Notes: a model not told the origin generated them from the sequence alone. 64,000 nucleotides of DNA from Cytophagaceae bacterium (GCA_027490155.1 JAIXYP010000060.1:62001-126000), one strand, 5' to 3'; shown: positions 42,157 through 52,358, numbered from the stretch's first letter. Translations and numbers: made by a program.

Positions 42157-42187
42157 CAAAAGTACGGCTGTTAATTCAGAATGCAAA
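42157..42187 (-). promoter_or_regulatory. Promoter of tRNA-Leu
   Basis: On the minus strand TTTG (42187-42184), then exactly 19 bases, then TACTTTTG (42164-42157). This is a full match to the Bacteroidota -33/-7 promoter. The tRNA begins 11 bases after the -7 box. Confidence 0.85.
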
Positions 42188-42208
42188 TTTTTAAGCCGTT
42201 TTTTTTCG

Positions 42209-43186
42209 CTAGGTCGTTTCTGACACAAGGTATTCGTTTTTGCGGTTGTTGTTCTGGGCCATCATCTCGCCCAAAAAACCTGCCAAAAAAAGCTGGACAC
42301 CGATTATGATCGTCACCAAAGCAAAGAAGAACAAAGGCTGGTCAGTCACGTTACGGGCAAGGTGACCTGTTGAAAGCAAAAGTAGCTTCTCCGAGATCAG
42401 ATAAACCGCCACCATGAACCCAAACAAAAAACACAAGGTGCCATAGAGGCCAAAGAAGTGCATTGGTTTCTTCCGGAACCTAGTGACAAACGAAATGGAC
42501 AGTAGATCAAGGAAGCCGTTCAGGAAACGCTCAAGCCCAAACTTGCTGTAGCCATACTTACGCGCCCTATGGACAACCACCTTCTCCGTGATTTTGTCGA
42601 AGCCATTCCACTTGGCAATGACCGGTATGTACCTATGCATCTCCCCATAGAGCTCAACAGAGCGCACCAACTTGTGTTTGTAGGCCTTCAGTCCGCAGTT
42701 GAAATCATGAAGCTTGATGCCAGACATTTTGCTGGTAACCCAGTTGAAAAACTTGGAAGGAATGGTTTTGGCTAAGGGATCATGCCTGACTTGTTTCCAT
42801 CCACTTACTAGGTCATAATCCTGATTACGGATTAGGTCATAGAGGGCCGGTATCTCGTCTGGAGAGTCCTGCAAGTCGGCGTCCATCGTGATAACTACAT
42901 GTCCTTTGACCTCCTGAAACCCAGTGTAAAGCGCAGCTGATTTCCCATAGTTGCGGGAGAATCGGATGCCCATAATGGCAGGATAACGCTGCTTAAGTTG
43001 CTGAATGACTTGCCAGGAATTGTCCTTGCTGCCATCGTCGATGAGCAGAATTTCATGGCTGACACCCATTATTGTTACTACCCGTGTTATCCAGTCCACA
43101 AGCTCTGGCAAGGACTCATCCTCGTTGAAGAGAGGGACTACGATGGAAAGATCTAAAGTCGGGTGGTAAATGGGTGCAGTAATCAT
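42209..43186 (-). CDS. Family 2 glycosyltransferase, polyprenyl-phosphate sugar transferase type
   Basis: A 325-residue protein starting at ATG 43186. Residues 10-230 are a DPM/GtrB-like GT2 domain: LSIVVPLFNEDESLPELVDWI, ILLIDDGSKDNSWQVI, RFSRNYGKSAALYTGF, and the metal-binding MDADLQDSPDEIP. Two transmembrane helices follow (about 240-262 and 280-305). Such enzymes move a sugar from a nucleotide donor to undecaprenyl phosphate on the cytoplasmic face of the inner membrane, for later glycan or protein modification. The start codon directly abuts the stop of the DUF4199 gene (TAG-ATG), so translation is probably coupled. No terminator is visible after its stop. Confidence 0.9.
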   Translation of the reverse strand: MITAPIYHPTLDLSIVVPLFNEDESLPELVDWITRVVTIMGVSHEILLIDDGSKDNSWQVIQQLKQRYPAIMGIRFSRNYGKSAALYTGFQEVKGHVVITMDADLQDSPDEIPALYDLIRNQDYDLVSGWKQVRHDPLAKTIPSKFFNWVTSKMSGIKLHDFNCGLKAYKHKLVRSVELYGEMHRYIPVIAKWNGFDKITEKVVVHRARKYGYSKFGLERFLNGFLDLLSISFVTRFRKKPMHFFGLYGTLCFLFGFMVAVYLISEKLLLLSTGHLARNVTDQPLFFFALVTIIIGVQLFLAGFLGEMMAQNNNRKNEYLVSETT

Positions 43187-43789
43187 CTAGCTGAACATCT
43201 CGCGTTTGCGGCGCACAAATAACGCCAAAATGAAGTTGAAAACTGCATATCCGACGATTACCTTGAACAGACTGTAGAGAATCTGAAGTGGACTGAACGA
43301 CAACTGCTCCATGAGATCAGAGCGTGTTTTGTCATAAACCTCATCCATTTGATCTTGGTCGGCACCATCTGGCATCATTGATTTGGTGAACTCGATTACC
43401 CCATCCGCCATCTTGGTGGCCAGCTCAGGATCAACCACTTTGAACATCAGGACCGAGAATAGCTGATAAACAACGGAGCTCACGATACACATCACTAGCA
43501 GTACTTGATAAGCCTGCATATACTCCAGGTATCCACCATAAACAACCTTCCGCTCCTGGATACCAAGATAGATCAGCAGGCCCAAGGGAGGGAACAATAT
43601 CATTAAGGAGTACATCGGGTTGGATAGGTACTGAATGCCGGCAGCATAGAGCGCCACAAACAACAAGATGCTAAAGACACCGATATAGACGCCCTTGATT
43701 GTGGCAGATTTGATATCGAGTTTGAAAGGTGCTTCAGGAGTTACAAATCCGGATTGGTTACCGTCTTGCGGCAGTTGATAATCAGCCAT
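43187..43789 (-). CDS. DUF4199 membrane protein
   Basis: A 200-residue protein starting at ATG 43789. It has four hydrophobic segments: about 34-52 (YIGVFSILLFVALYAAGIQ), 60-77, 93-115 and 167-190. A polar loop of about 45 residues lies between the last two (PELATKMADGVIEF, MMPDGADQDQMDEV). Length, helix spacing and the GGYLEYMQAYQVLLVM stretch match DUF4199, a family mostly confined to Bacteroidota. Its function is not known. In this phylum it often lies directly upstream of a GT2 gene of the polyprenyl-phosphate type, exactly as here with stop and start fused, which suggests a role in that membrane glycosyl transfer. Confidence 0.85.
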   Translation of the reverse strand: MADYQLPQDGNQSGFVTPEAPFKLDIKSATIKGVYIGVFSILLFVALYAAGIQYLSNPMYSLMILFPPLGLLIYLGIQERKVVYGGYLEYMQAYQVLLVMCIVSSVVYQLFSVLMFKVVDPELATKMADGVIEFTKSMMPDGADQDQMDEVYDKTRSDLMEQLSFSPLQILYSLFKVIVGYAVFNFILALFVRRKREMFS

Positions 43790-44106
43790 TGCATTGAAGG
43801 GGTGGGAATGTTAGGAGGGTTAGTTTAGGTAATCAGGTTTCTGCAATCGGGAGTTGAGGAGAATCGCTACTTAAGTACTGGTAAAGAACAATCAAACCAG
43901 ATTAAGCATCTCGACTATCCCTTGCAGATGGTTAAATGTAGACAAAAATGTTACACTTGGACATCATCATTTTATGGTCAGCGGGCTACAATCAGGATAA
44001 AGTGCAAGCCAACAACGACAAGAGGTATCAGGATAAGGCCAAAGTGTTTACTTTTACGTTTTAGGTCCTGCCGAATTGTGGGGTCTATTCAGCTTCAGCC
44101 AGCCCC
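43790..44106. other. Divergent intergenic region upstream of DUF4199 and the TonB receptor
   Basis: 317 bases between divergent genes, so both promoters should lie here. On the plus strand TACACTTG at about 43951-43958 is one change from a -7 box. Nothing else is recognisable. Confidence 0.3.
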
Positions 44107-46701
44107 ATGAGACTATTTTTATCCGCCTTGCTAGTGCTTTTAGTGATCGTCAGTAGCCAAGCCCAATCTAGCATTAAGGGTTATATCCTCGACATCAAAA
44201 AGCAAGAAGGTATTAGGGGCGTCAAGGTTCTGCTGAACCCAACAGGCAAAACGACCCTAACTGATGGCAATGGCTACTTTAGTTTTGGCCTATTACCAGA
44301 TGGCGAGTACCGGATCAAGGCAGGCCCTGCAGGATACGACAGCCTAGCAGCATTATACAATGTGGTCAACGGGACTGCACCCAGCCAACGCCTTAGTGCC
44401 AAACAGCAAGCCGCAACAGCAGCTGGCAAACTGGTCCAGAATGAGCAGCGCACAAGTGCCTATAACAATGACGGCAGCCTAGTGACAACTGCTCAGCTGA
44501 AAGGCTTCATAACTAATTCGGCTGATGGTGAGCCAGTTATCTTCACACCTGTATTGCTAAAAGGTACTGGCCTAGGCGCACAAACTGACGTGAATGGCTA
44601 CTTCACCCTAACCAAAATCAAACCGGGTAACTATACCTTGGTCATTACCTCCATTGGGTTTGACACTTTGATTCAGGAGGTCAGACTGAGCGCCGGCGAG
44701 GTTTTGACCAAACGCCTCAGTATGCGCGAAAAAAGCAGCACAACTACCGAGATCGAAATCGTGGCTAACACGGACAAGGAGGTACGGCAAAGCACAACTA
44801 ACGTCAGTATCACCAAAGTCACCCCACGAGAAATCTTGCAGATGCCTTCCGTCGGTGGTGAGCCTGACTTGGTCCAGTATATGCAGACGATCCCTGGGGT
44901 GGTTTTCACAGGAGATCAAGGTGGACAACTCTTCATCAGGGGTGGGTCTGCGGTCCAGAACCTGACCTTGCTGGATGGGATGATGATCTACAACCCATTC
45001 CACTCGATTGGCCTATACTCGGTTTTTGAAACCGAAAGCATCAAGAATGCAGACATCTATACCGCTGGTTTCGGGGCCGAATATGGCGGTAGGGCGTCAT
45101 CAGTGATGGATATCAAAACCATTGATGGCAATAAAAATCGTTGGGCCGTCACAGATGGACTAAATGCCTTTGCTAATCGACTACTGATTGAGGCACCTCT
45201 GTTCAAAGGAGAGGAAGAAGGCACTGGCGCATCGATGTTTGTATCTGTTCGGAACTCTTTGCTGAACTACTCTAGCAAAACCTTGTACAATTACGCCAAC
45301 AATGGGAGAGGTTTACCCTTTAGCTTCTTGGACCTTTATGGCAAGGTGACACTCACAAGTGGTGCTAGCAAGATCAGTTTCCAAGGTTTTAGGTTTGACG
45401 ACAAGGCAGACCTAGGGGGCTTTAGTGGCTTTAATTGGACGGCCACTGGCTTCGGTACCTCTTTCTATTTGGTTCCACAGTCAAGTACAGTCATGATAAG
45501 TGGTAACATTGCCTATTCGGACTACAAGGTTGGCCTGATCGAGACAACAGCCTTCCCTCGGTCCAGCAGTGTCAATAACCTCAATGGGGAGATTGACATG
45601 ACCTATTACATGAACAAAAGCGAGCTCAAGTATGGCGCCGGAATCATGATCAACGGGACGGACTGGACTGCAGTAGCACCAAGCGGTGTCACCCAAACTA
45701 GTCAAAAACCTAATAGCGAGGTTTTTGCATTTGCCAAATACAAAATTGCCTTTTCAGATTTCATCCTCGAACCAAGCTTCAGGGTCCAGTACTATGCCAC
45801 CTTTGGCGCAATGAGCTTAGAGCCGCGCTTTGCAGCCAAGTATAATGCCACAGACAAGCTCAGGTTCAAACTGGCGGGTGGACTCTATTCACAAAACTTG
45901 CTTGCCACCCAGTCTGACAGGGATGTTGTGTCCTTATTCTATGGTTTTGTGACTAGCCCTGAAAGTGGCGCCAATGGGGATGGAACCAGGGTATCTAGCC
46001 CAATCCAGCGTGCCACCCATGGCGTCCTTGGCGTTGAGTATGACCTGACCGACAATATCAGCGTGAACCTTGAGCCCTATGTTAAGATTTTTGATCCTTT
46101 TATTAGCCTAAACCTCAACAAGCGCACTGCAAGCGATGCTGACTACATCCTCGAGAAGGGCAATGCCACCGGCATTGATTTCCAAGTCAAGTATGACGAC
46201 AAGAAGATATTTGTGCAGGTCGGCTACTCCTTAGCCCAAGTAACGCGTCAGTTTGGCGACACGACTTATGCACCAAACTATGACCGTAGGCACAACCTGA
46301 ACCTATTGGCGGGTTACAAATTTGGCAAACGCCAGGCATGGTCATTTGACCTCCGCTGGAACTATGGCTCAGGATTCCCATTCACCCAGACCCAAGGTTT
46401 TTATGAGCTAATGCCAGTAAGCGGCAACCTTGGCAACAATGCCCAGAACTATAATGGTAGCCTAGGGGCTTATTACGGAGGGCTTCGCCAATACAACCAA
46501 GGCCGCCTACCAGACTATCATCGTTTGGATGTCAGCATCAAACGCAAATTCTATTTTGGTGAGCATGGTACCCTCGAAGTCAATGCTAGCGTTACCAATG
46601 CCTACAACAGGGCCAACCTGTTCTATTTCGATAGGATTAGCCTAACTAGGGTCAATCAGTTGCCATTATTGCCTTCGATGGGCCTGACTGTAACCTTCTA
46701 A
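44107..46701 (+). CDS. TonB-dependent outer-membrane receptor with two N-terminal carboxypeptidase-regulatory-like domains
   Basis: An 864-residue protein starting at ATG 44107 with signal peptide MRLFLSALLVLLVIVSSQAQ. Two beta-sandwich regulatory-like domains follow at about 22-95 (IKGYILDIKK, TDGNGYFSFGLLPDGEYRI) and 123-205 (LKGFITNSADGEPV, TDVNGYFTLTKIKPGNYTL). The plug domain covers about 235-350 (GGEPDLVQYMQTIPGV, GQLFIRGGSAVQNLTLLDGM, FGAEYGGRASSVMDI). The rest is a beta-barrel ending in an aromatic residue (SMGLTVTF). No SusD-like partner is next to it, so it is not a SusC/D pair. The substrate is unknown. It could take up a metal chelate or small molecule with TonB-ExbBD energy. An eight-G run directly follows the stop. 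Confidence 0.9.
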   Translation: MRLFLSALLVLLVIVSSQAQSSIKGYILDIKKQEGIRGVKVLLNPTGKTTLTDGNGYFSFGLLPDGEYRIKAGPAGYDSLAALYNVVNGTAPSQRLSAKQQAATAAGKLVQNEQRTSAYNNDGSLVTTAQLKGFITNSADGEPVIFTPVLLKGTGLGAQTDVNGYFTLTKIKPGNYTLVITSIGFDTLIQEVRLSAGEVLTKRLSMREKSSTTTEIEIVANTDKEVRQSTTNVSITKVTPREILQMPSVGGEPDLVQYMQTIPGVVFTGDQGGQLFIRGGSAVQNLTLLDGMMIYNPFHSIGLYSVFETESIKNADIYTAGFGAEYGGRASSVMDIKTIDGNKNRWAVTDGLNAFANRLLIEAPLFKGEEEGTGASMFVSVRNSLLNYSSKTLYNYANNGRGLPFSFLDLYGKVTLTSGASKISFQGFRFDDKADLGGFSGFNWTATGFGTSFYLVPQSSTVMISGNIAYSDYKVGLIETTAFPRSSSVNNLNGEIDMTYYMNKSELKYGAGIMINGTDWTAVAPSGVTQTSQKPNSEVFAFAKYKIAFSDFILEPSFRVQYYATFGAMSLEPRFAAKYNATDKLRFKLAGGLYSQNLLATQSDRDVVSLFYGFVTSPESGANGDGTRVSSPIQRATHGVLGVEYDLTDNISVNLEPYVKIFDPFISLNLNKRTASDADYILEKGNATGIDFQVKYDDKKIFVQVGYSLAQVTRQFGDTTYAPNYDRRHNLNLLAGYKFGKRQAWSFDLRWNYGSGFPFTQTQGFYELMPVSGNLGNNAQNYNGSLGAYYGGLRQYNQGRLPDYHRLDVSIKRKFYFGEHGTLEVNASVTNAYNRANLFYFDRISLTRVNQLPLLPSMGLTVTF

Positions 46702-46930
46702 GGGGGGGGCCGTGCCCGAGTAATTGGCGGCTGAAACACCGAAATCTGCAAATGCAATCGTTGGGCGAACATATCGACACATGCACCCACAAAATATCAG
46801 GTGATTGTCAGTAGTTTGTGCGATTTTGCTGTACTTTGTTCTGGCTTCAGAATGTTACACCGATAGAAATCTGAACACAGATATTTCCGACCAACACCTG
46901 TACCATACCAAGTTAACCGCGCTAATTAGA

Positions 46931-49900
46931 ATGTCGAGATTTTCGAAGCTGCTTTTCGTGCTGCTATTAGCAGTACCGATAGCTGTACGGTCGCAAAACT
47001 ATGAGTTTGCGTCCTTACGGGGCTATCCGCAGATGAATACTGCAGGGTGGTCTTTGGCGGGTATGGCCTATACTGGTAGCAGCCCAGTAGGTGACGGCTC
47101 CCCTAGCGAGCTCATCTTGACCGACTTGACAGGTAATACCTCAGGTGCTGCCGTCTTCAATACGCCTGTTGACATATCAGCGTGCCAAACTTGGGTTGCG
47201 GAGTTTGACTTCAGGATCTTTGGAGGCAATGGGGCTGATGGCATAGGGTTCTTCTTCCTATCCTCTCCTCCGCGTGGCTTTGTACGTGGTGGCGGTATCG
47301 GGATTCCGACTGGCAACCGAGGCTTGGTTGTTGCCCTAGACCAATACCTTAACGGAAGCTGCTATGGTGGCCCTGTCCCCAAATTACAAATCAGGTATCT
47401 GACACCCACGAGCAACTACCTTGAGTGCCCACCTGGTCCACCACAACCAACAGTTGGTGGTGTGACCGAAATCAGGCAGCCTATCTACAATCGTTGTACA
47501 ATCCGGTACGATGCTGGCAATATCAATGTTTCGATCAATGGAGTAGTACGGCTTTCTGGCTTCTACAATATTGACTTTGCTGGCTACTTTGGCCTGTCTG
47601 CGTCCACAGGTGGCAATAATGATTGGCACAGCATCAAAAACTTTTCACTCAAGACATTCAAGCCAATATTATCGGCCCCTAATGCTGGTCCAGATGTAAC
47701 TGTCTGCAATAACACCGCCCGCACAATCGGTGTGGCAACTGCCCCTAATAATCCCTACACGTATCGTTGGACACCAACTACAGGTCTTGATAACCCTAAC
47801 ATTGCCAATCCTACAGTCATTAGAACTAACAACTCAGGCGCACCACAGACCTTCTCTTATTTCTTAGTCAAGGATACAGTGGGCACCACACCACGTTGTG
47901 CCTTTGCCGATGAGGTAAAGGTAACTGTGCTCGGCAGGGCAGCAACTGCTGGTGCTGATATTACAGTTTGTAGCAACGAAAGCCGTAACCTCAACCTCAC
48001 CTCCCAAACCGGCTATACCTATCGTTGGTTTCCGAGCACTGGGCTGAATAATGCCTTTACGTCTAGCCCAATCCTCAAGATCAGGAATACAACTGGGGTG
48101 CCGCAGGTCTATGAATACATTGTGACAGCCAATAGCAGTAGCATCGGCTGTCAGGACCAAGACACCTTGTTGGTAACCGTCTTGCCAGAAGCAGCAAGTG
48201 CTGGTCCAGACAAATCTGTTTGCGCTAACGCAACCACTATAATTGGTGTGCCTAGCCTGCCGAATTATATCTATTCTTGGTCTCCAACCACAGGGCTTGT
48301 TACACCTGGCCAGAGCCAAACTACTGTAGCCTTGATTAACCCAGGGACCAGCGTGGTCCGTTATCGGTTTGTGTTAAGTGCTTTTAGTACCATCGGATCT
48401 TGCACAACGACTGACACAGTTTGGGTTTCGGTCTTCCCTAGTCAGCCACCAAATGTGGGTCCGAGGGTTAGGACGCTATGTAACAACAATACTACCCAGC
48501 TTGGAGCAAATCCGCAGCCAGCGTTTGCTTATAGGTGGACTCCTGCTACAGGACTGGATAATCCGAATGTATCTAACCCAACCCTCATAGGTATCAATAC
48601 TGGCACGGCGCCAATTTCGGTCTGGTACAAATTGACATCCACCAGTTTATTCAGTGGGTGTAGCAATGCAGATAGTATTTTGATAACGATCAACCCTGAC
48701 CCACTTCCATTGGCAGGCGTTGACCAATCGGTTTGCCAAGATGGATCGATCACCTTGGGTAGCACTACACTACCGGGCTATTTCTATATCTGGTCTCCTG
48801 ATAGCGGGCTGAGCAATGCCAACATTGCCCAACCAGTATTGTCAGCACGGTTAAGGGGTACTACTTCAATTTCTCGTCAATATATCTTGACAAGCATAGC
48901 CCTAGGTTGCCAGACAAATGATACGGTTTTGGTTACGATAAACCCAATCCCTGCTAACCCACTGCCCACCAAGCAGTTTAATGTTTGTGATGGATCCTCG
49001 GTTACCATAAATACCCAAAGCCAGCCGAATCACACCTATTCGTGGTCGCCGGGCCGCCTCTTGAGCGATAGTAACAGCAGCAATCCTGTGTTTGCTCCAG
49101 TACTTGGTAACCAAGCAGTTGTTAATCAATCTTTCTACCTCCGAACAAAAAACAACCAAACAGGCTGCGAACGGCTTGATACGATCAACGTAATAATAAG
49201 CCCATACCTGCGCCTTAGGCTGCTAGACACCGCTACTTGCGCCACCGAACCAGTACAACTAGGCACTATGAGCCGTACGGGATGGCTTTATAGCTGGTCA
49301 CCCAAGATCTTCCTGGATGACAGCACCTTGATGCTACCAACATTTAAGTATGCTGTGGCACCTGCAAGAGATACAACATTCAATTACATTGTAACGGCCC
49401 TCCAACCAAGTGGGCTTTGCGCCACTACTGATACCCTTAAGGTTTTGGTGCGTGCACTACCAAGGGCCGATGCTGGCCAAGATCGATTAGAGTTGTGCCA
49501 AGGAGACAGTACCACAATCGGCAGCCCAGCTGTGCCAGGGCGGACCTATAGGTGGCTACCTACTACAGGTCTCGACAACCCAAGAGCCGCCCAACCAAGG
49601 GTAAGTGTCGCCAGTGCCGCGCCTGGCATCATCAATTATGTTTTGACTGTCCGAGATGCCCATTGTAGCAATACGGATACTGTCTCAGTTTTGGTCAAAC
49701 CAAAACCATCGTCCCTACTTCCAAACCTGATCTCAGTCTGTAACGGTTCTCCAACCAATGTTGCTAACCCTCCCCTGCCAGGTTATGTCTATCGTTGGAA
49801 TACCAGTGTAGGCCTAAGCGATAGCACCATCGCCAACCCCGTGATCACGCTCGATAGCCGTAAACCCTACGACACGACCTATATCTACACCCTCCAGATC

Positions 49901-52348
49901 TCAAACCCAACCTCTGGCTGCAACACAAGCGACACGATGGGCGTCGTGGTCCATCCGTTACCAGTCGCCGAAGCAGGAGCTGATATTTCGGTCTGCCCTA
50001 GCGAGTTAGGCCAGATTGGTACTGACTCGGTTATTAGCTATGGTTACTTGTGGACACCGTCCAACGGTCTATCCTCCGTGACTGTTGCCAAACCGGACAT
50101 TATCCTTGGGGCTGACTTTGCCAACGACCAGAATTATACCTACCGAGTGACGGTGACAGATTTGGCAACAGGATGTACCAGCCAGGACTCAGTAGTGGTA
50201 ACGCTGAAAGCACGACCGATAGTCTCGATGCAGCGGCTTGTACGTGTTTGCATCGATGATACCATCACCATTGGCCCGCAGAATACTGTCCCTGGGGCAC
50301 TTTATCGATGGTCGGCTGGCATTGGTATCCAGAACCCTGGCCTGACCCAACAGCGGATCGCACTTAGCTCGAACGCCCCAACCCGCAATGTCTATTACCT
50401 AACTGTAACTGGGGGTAATACCTGCATCAGGTTTGACTCTGTTGTCGTGATCCTGGAGCCCAAACCAATCAAACCAAGCATTCGTGGGCGTAGTTCCTTC
50501 TGCCCCGGAATCAGTGGCGTTGGCTTCCGTGTCGGAAACCCTCAACCTGGCTATACCTACCAATGGCAGATTGTTGGGGGAACCATCACCACCACTACAC
50601 CAAATACAGACAGCATCACTGTGGCTTGGGGAGCAGTTAACCCCAATGCCCAGATTATCGTTACAGCCCGTTCGGCAGCTGGTTGTTTTAGCGAACCTAT
50701 GCGGATGAATATCCAGCTGAAAGTTATTCTGGACGTGGATAAACCAATCGCCCTGAATGGCAAGGACAGCCTATGCCTCAATCAGGCCCAAGGTCAGGTC
50801 TATTTTGCAGCCCCGATCTTGCCGTTCAGCACCTACCAATGGAACATTTCGGGTAACGGCACTATTTTGTCAGGCCAAGGCACCAACCGTGTTGTTGTGA
50901 GCTGGAACCAAGTTGGCCGTGGATACCTCTGGATTAGCGAACAATCTCAAACACCTTCTGATACCTGCCTAGGTACAAGCGATAGTTTGGTGCAGGACAT
51001 CCTTGACGTGCCTGAGCTTCTCAATATATCAAAGCCGCAGTATGCATGCCAGAACAGCGCTCAACTCGTGAGTCTGTTCACCCAATTTGTAGGAGATGCT
51101 AGCTACAGGTGGGTAACACCAGGAGCACTTGTGGTCAATGACTTTGGGTTTGCCCGGGCAGTGCGCTATAACACCCCAGGGAAGTATCTAATTTCTGTCA
51201 CCGTAATCAGTCAGTTTGGTTGCGAAGGCACCACCCTTCAGGATAGCATCGTTGTCGAACCTCAACCAATCATTGCCTGGGCAGACTCGGCCTCTGTTAT
51301 CTGTGCGAGCAGACTAACTGGCTATACCTACCAATTAACTCAACAGCCAGGATTGTTCTATAACTGGCGTATCCGAGGCGGAGCGATCATCAGTGCCAAT
51401 GCTGACAGCAGCCAAGTTGTTGTCAACTGGCGGACCAATGCCGGTATTTACCAAATTGGTGCTAGTGGGGAGAACAATAAAGGGTGTGGCTCACCAAGCA
51501 TCAGCCGCTCTTTCCGCCTCGAATCCATTGGCCAAGAACTTTTTTATGCATCAGTGGCACAGGCTCCGAATGGCAGTCAACCAATCGAAATTACCTACCA
51601 AACTAGCACAGGCCAACCAACAGCCTACCTACAACGTCGCCCTAATTTACCAGCGGCTGACACCACATTCCGCACCATTGCAGCCCTAGCCAACGGACCA
51701 AATGTCTATCAAGATCCTTCGGCACCGATGACGAATGCTTATGCCTACCGTATTGTGGTGCCAACTAGCTGTGGAGACACTGTCTTTGGGACCACCCACC
51801 AGACCATCTACCTGACAGCTAACACCATAGCTGACCAAAAAGATGGCATTCAGCTAAGCTGGAGTGCCTACAAGGGCTGGGAAGTTGGGGCCTACATGGT
51901 CTATCGTGCCCTTGAGGGTAGCAATGATTATACCTTGATCGAGACGGTATTCCCGACAGCTGGTGAATCGACCTTTAGCCTAACTGGTAACTGGGGTGCT
52001 GCTGGGTTCCGTCAATGTTACCGCATCCAGGCCACTGGTATTCGGGGGCGGCAAGAAGACAGCTACAGCAATTTAGCCTGCCTAGACCTTCCCAATGTGC
52101 CGATCATTTACAACACCGTCACCCCAAACCAAGATGGCAAAAACGATCAGCTAGTGCTGGACTATCTGGATCTGTATCCTAACAACAGCATCAAGATATT
52201 TAACCGATATGGCGTTTTGGTTTCTGAAAGCAAACCTTACCGCAACAATTGGCCAGAGGTTGACGTCAGGCCAGGCACTTACTTCATGATCATTGATCTA
52301 GGAAACGGATCTGCGCCAACCAAAGAATGGATAGAGGTGCTAAAGTAG
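46931..52348 (+). CDS. Lectin-like, cysteine-module T9SS type B surface protein
   Basis: An 1805-residue protein. ATG 46931 is chosen because it opens a standard signal peptide (MSRFSKLLFVLLLAVPIAV); the frame upstream to 46805 has no ATG start and no signal character. Residues about 20-245 look like an L-type lectin domain (WVAEFDFRIFGGNGADGIGF, FFLSSPPRGF, GLVVALDQYLNG, YFGLSASTGGNNDWHSI). About eleven PKD/Ig-like modules of 85-90 residues follow (about 250-1180), each opening like AGPDVTVC, then Y-x-W-x-P-T-x-G-L, then a second Cys before D-T-V-x-V. Three longer Ig-like domains come next. The type B T9SS tail starts at about 1725 (NTVTPNQDGKNDQLVL, IKIFNRYGVLVSES, WIEVLK). It should be a surface-exposed glycan-binding adhesin. 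Confidence 0.9.
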   Translation: MSRFSKLLFVLLLAVPIAVRSQNYEFASLRGYPQMNTAGWSLAGMAYTGSSPVGDGSPSELILTDLTGNTSGAAVFNTPVDISACQTWVAEFDFRIFGGNGADGIGFFFLSSPPRGFVRGGGIGIPTGNRGLVVALDQYLNGSCYGGPVPKLQIRYLTPTSNYLECPPGPPQPTVGGVTEIRQPIYNRCTIRYDAGNINVSINGVVRLSGFYNIDFAGYFGLSASTGGNNDWHSIKNFSLKTFKPILSAPNAGPDVTVCNNTARTIGVATAPNNPYTYRWTPTTGLDNPNIANPTVIRTNNSGAPQTFSYFLVKDTVGTTPRCAFADEVKVTVLGRAATAGADITVCSNESRNLNLTSQTGYTYRWFPSTGLNNAFTSSPILKIRNTTGVPQVYEYIVTANSSSIGCQDQDTLLVTVLPEAASAGPDKSVCANATTIIGVPSLPNYIYSWSPTTGLVTPGQSQTTVALINPGTSVVRYRFVLSAFSTIGSCTTTDTVWVSVFPSQPPNVGPRVRTLCNNNTTQLGANPQPAFAYRWTPATGLDNPNVSNPTLIGINTGTAPISVWYKLTSTSLFSGCSNADSILITINPDPLPLAGVDQSVCQDGSITLGSTTLPGYFYIWSPDSGLSNANIAQPVLSARLRGTTSISRQYILTSIALGCQTNDTVLVTINPIPANPLPTKQFNVCDGSSVTINTQSQPNHTYSWSPGRLLSDSNSSNPVFAPVLGNQAVVNQSFYLRTKNNQTGCERLDTINVIISPYLRLRLLDTATCATEPVQLGTMSRTGWLYSWSPKIFLDDSTLMLPTFKYAVAPARDTTFNYIVTALQPSGLCATTDTLKVLVRALPRADAGQDRLELCQGDSTTIGSPAVPGRTYRWLPTTGLDNPRAAQPRVSVASAAPGIINYVLTVRDAHCSNTDTVSVLVKPKPSSLLPNLISVCNGSPTNVANPPLPGYVYRWNTSVGLSDSTIANPVITLDSRKPYDTTYIYTLQISNPTSGCNTSDTMGVVVHPLPVAEAGADISVCPSELGQIGTDSVISYGYLWTPSNGLSSVTVAKPDIILGADFANDQNYTYRVTVTDLATGCTSQDSVVVTLKARPIVSMQRLVRVCIDDTITIGPQNTVPGALYRWSAGIGIQNPGLTQQRIALSSNAPTRNVYYLTVTGGNTCIRFDSVVVILEPKPIKPSIRGRSSFCPGISGVGFRVGNPQPGYTYQWQIVGGTITTTTPNTDSITVAWGAVNPNAQIIVTARSAAGCFSEPMRMNIQLKVILDVDKPIALNGKDSLCLNQAQGQVYFAAPILPFSTYQWNISGNGTILSGQGTNRVVVSWNQVGRGYLWISEQSQTPSDTCLGTSDSLVQDILDVPELLNISKPQYACQNSAQLVSLFTQFVGDASYRWVTPGALVVNDFGFARAVRYNTPGKYLISVTVISQFGCEGTTLQDSIVVEPQPIIAWADSASVICASRLTGYTYQLTQQPGLFYNWRIRGGAIISANADSSQVVVNWRTNAGIYQIGASGENNKGCGSPSISRSFRLESIGQELFYASVAQAPNGSQPIEITYQTSTGQPTAYLQRRPNLPAADTTFRTIAALANGPNVYQDPSAPMTNAYAYRIVVPTSCGDTVFGTTHQTIYLTANTIADQKDGIQLSWSAYKGWEVGAYMVYRALEGSNDYTLIETVFPTAGESTFSLTGNWGAAGFRQCYRIQATGIRGRQEDSYSNLACLDLPNVPIIYNTVTPNQDGKNDQLVLDYLDLYPNNSIKIFNRYGVLVSESKPYRNNWPEVDVRPGTYFMIIDLGNGSAPTKEWIEVLK

Positions 52349-52358
52349 GTCTTATGCC

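Noticed and set aside
46805-46930. A 42-residue upstream extension of the lectin-like protein
   Set aside because: It would begin at TTG and place a cysteine- and tyrosine-rich stretch before a standard signal peptide that begins cleanly at ATG 46931.
47690-50450. Regular repeats suggestive of a CRISPR array or DNA-level tandem repeat
   Set aside because: The periodicity is at protein level only (85-90 residue modules). The DNA sequences of the units are well diverged and lie in one long reading frame.
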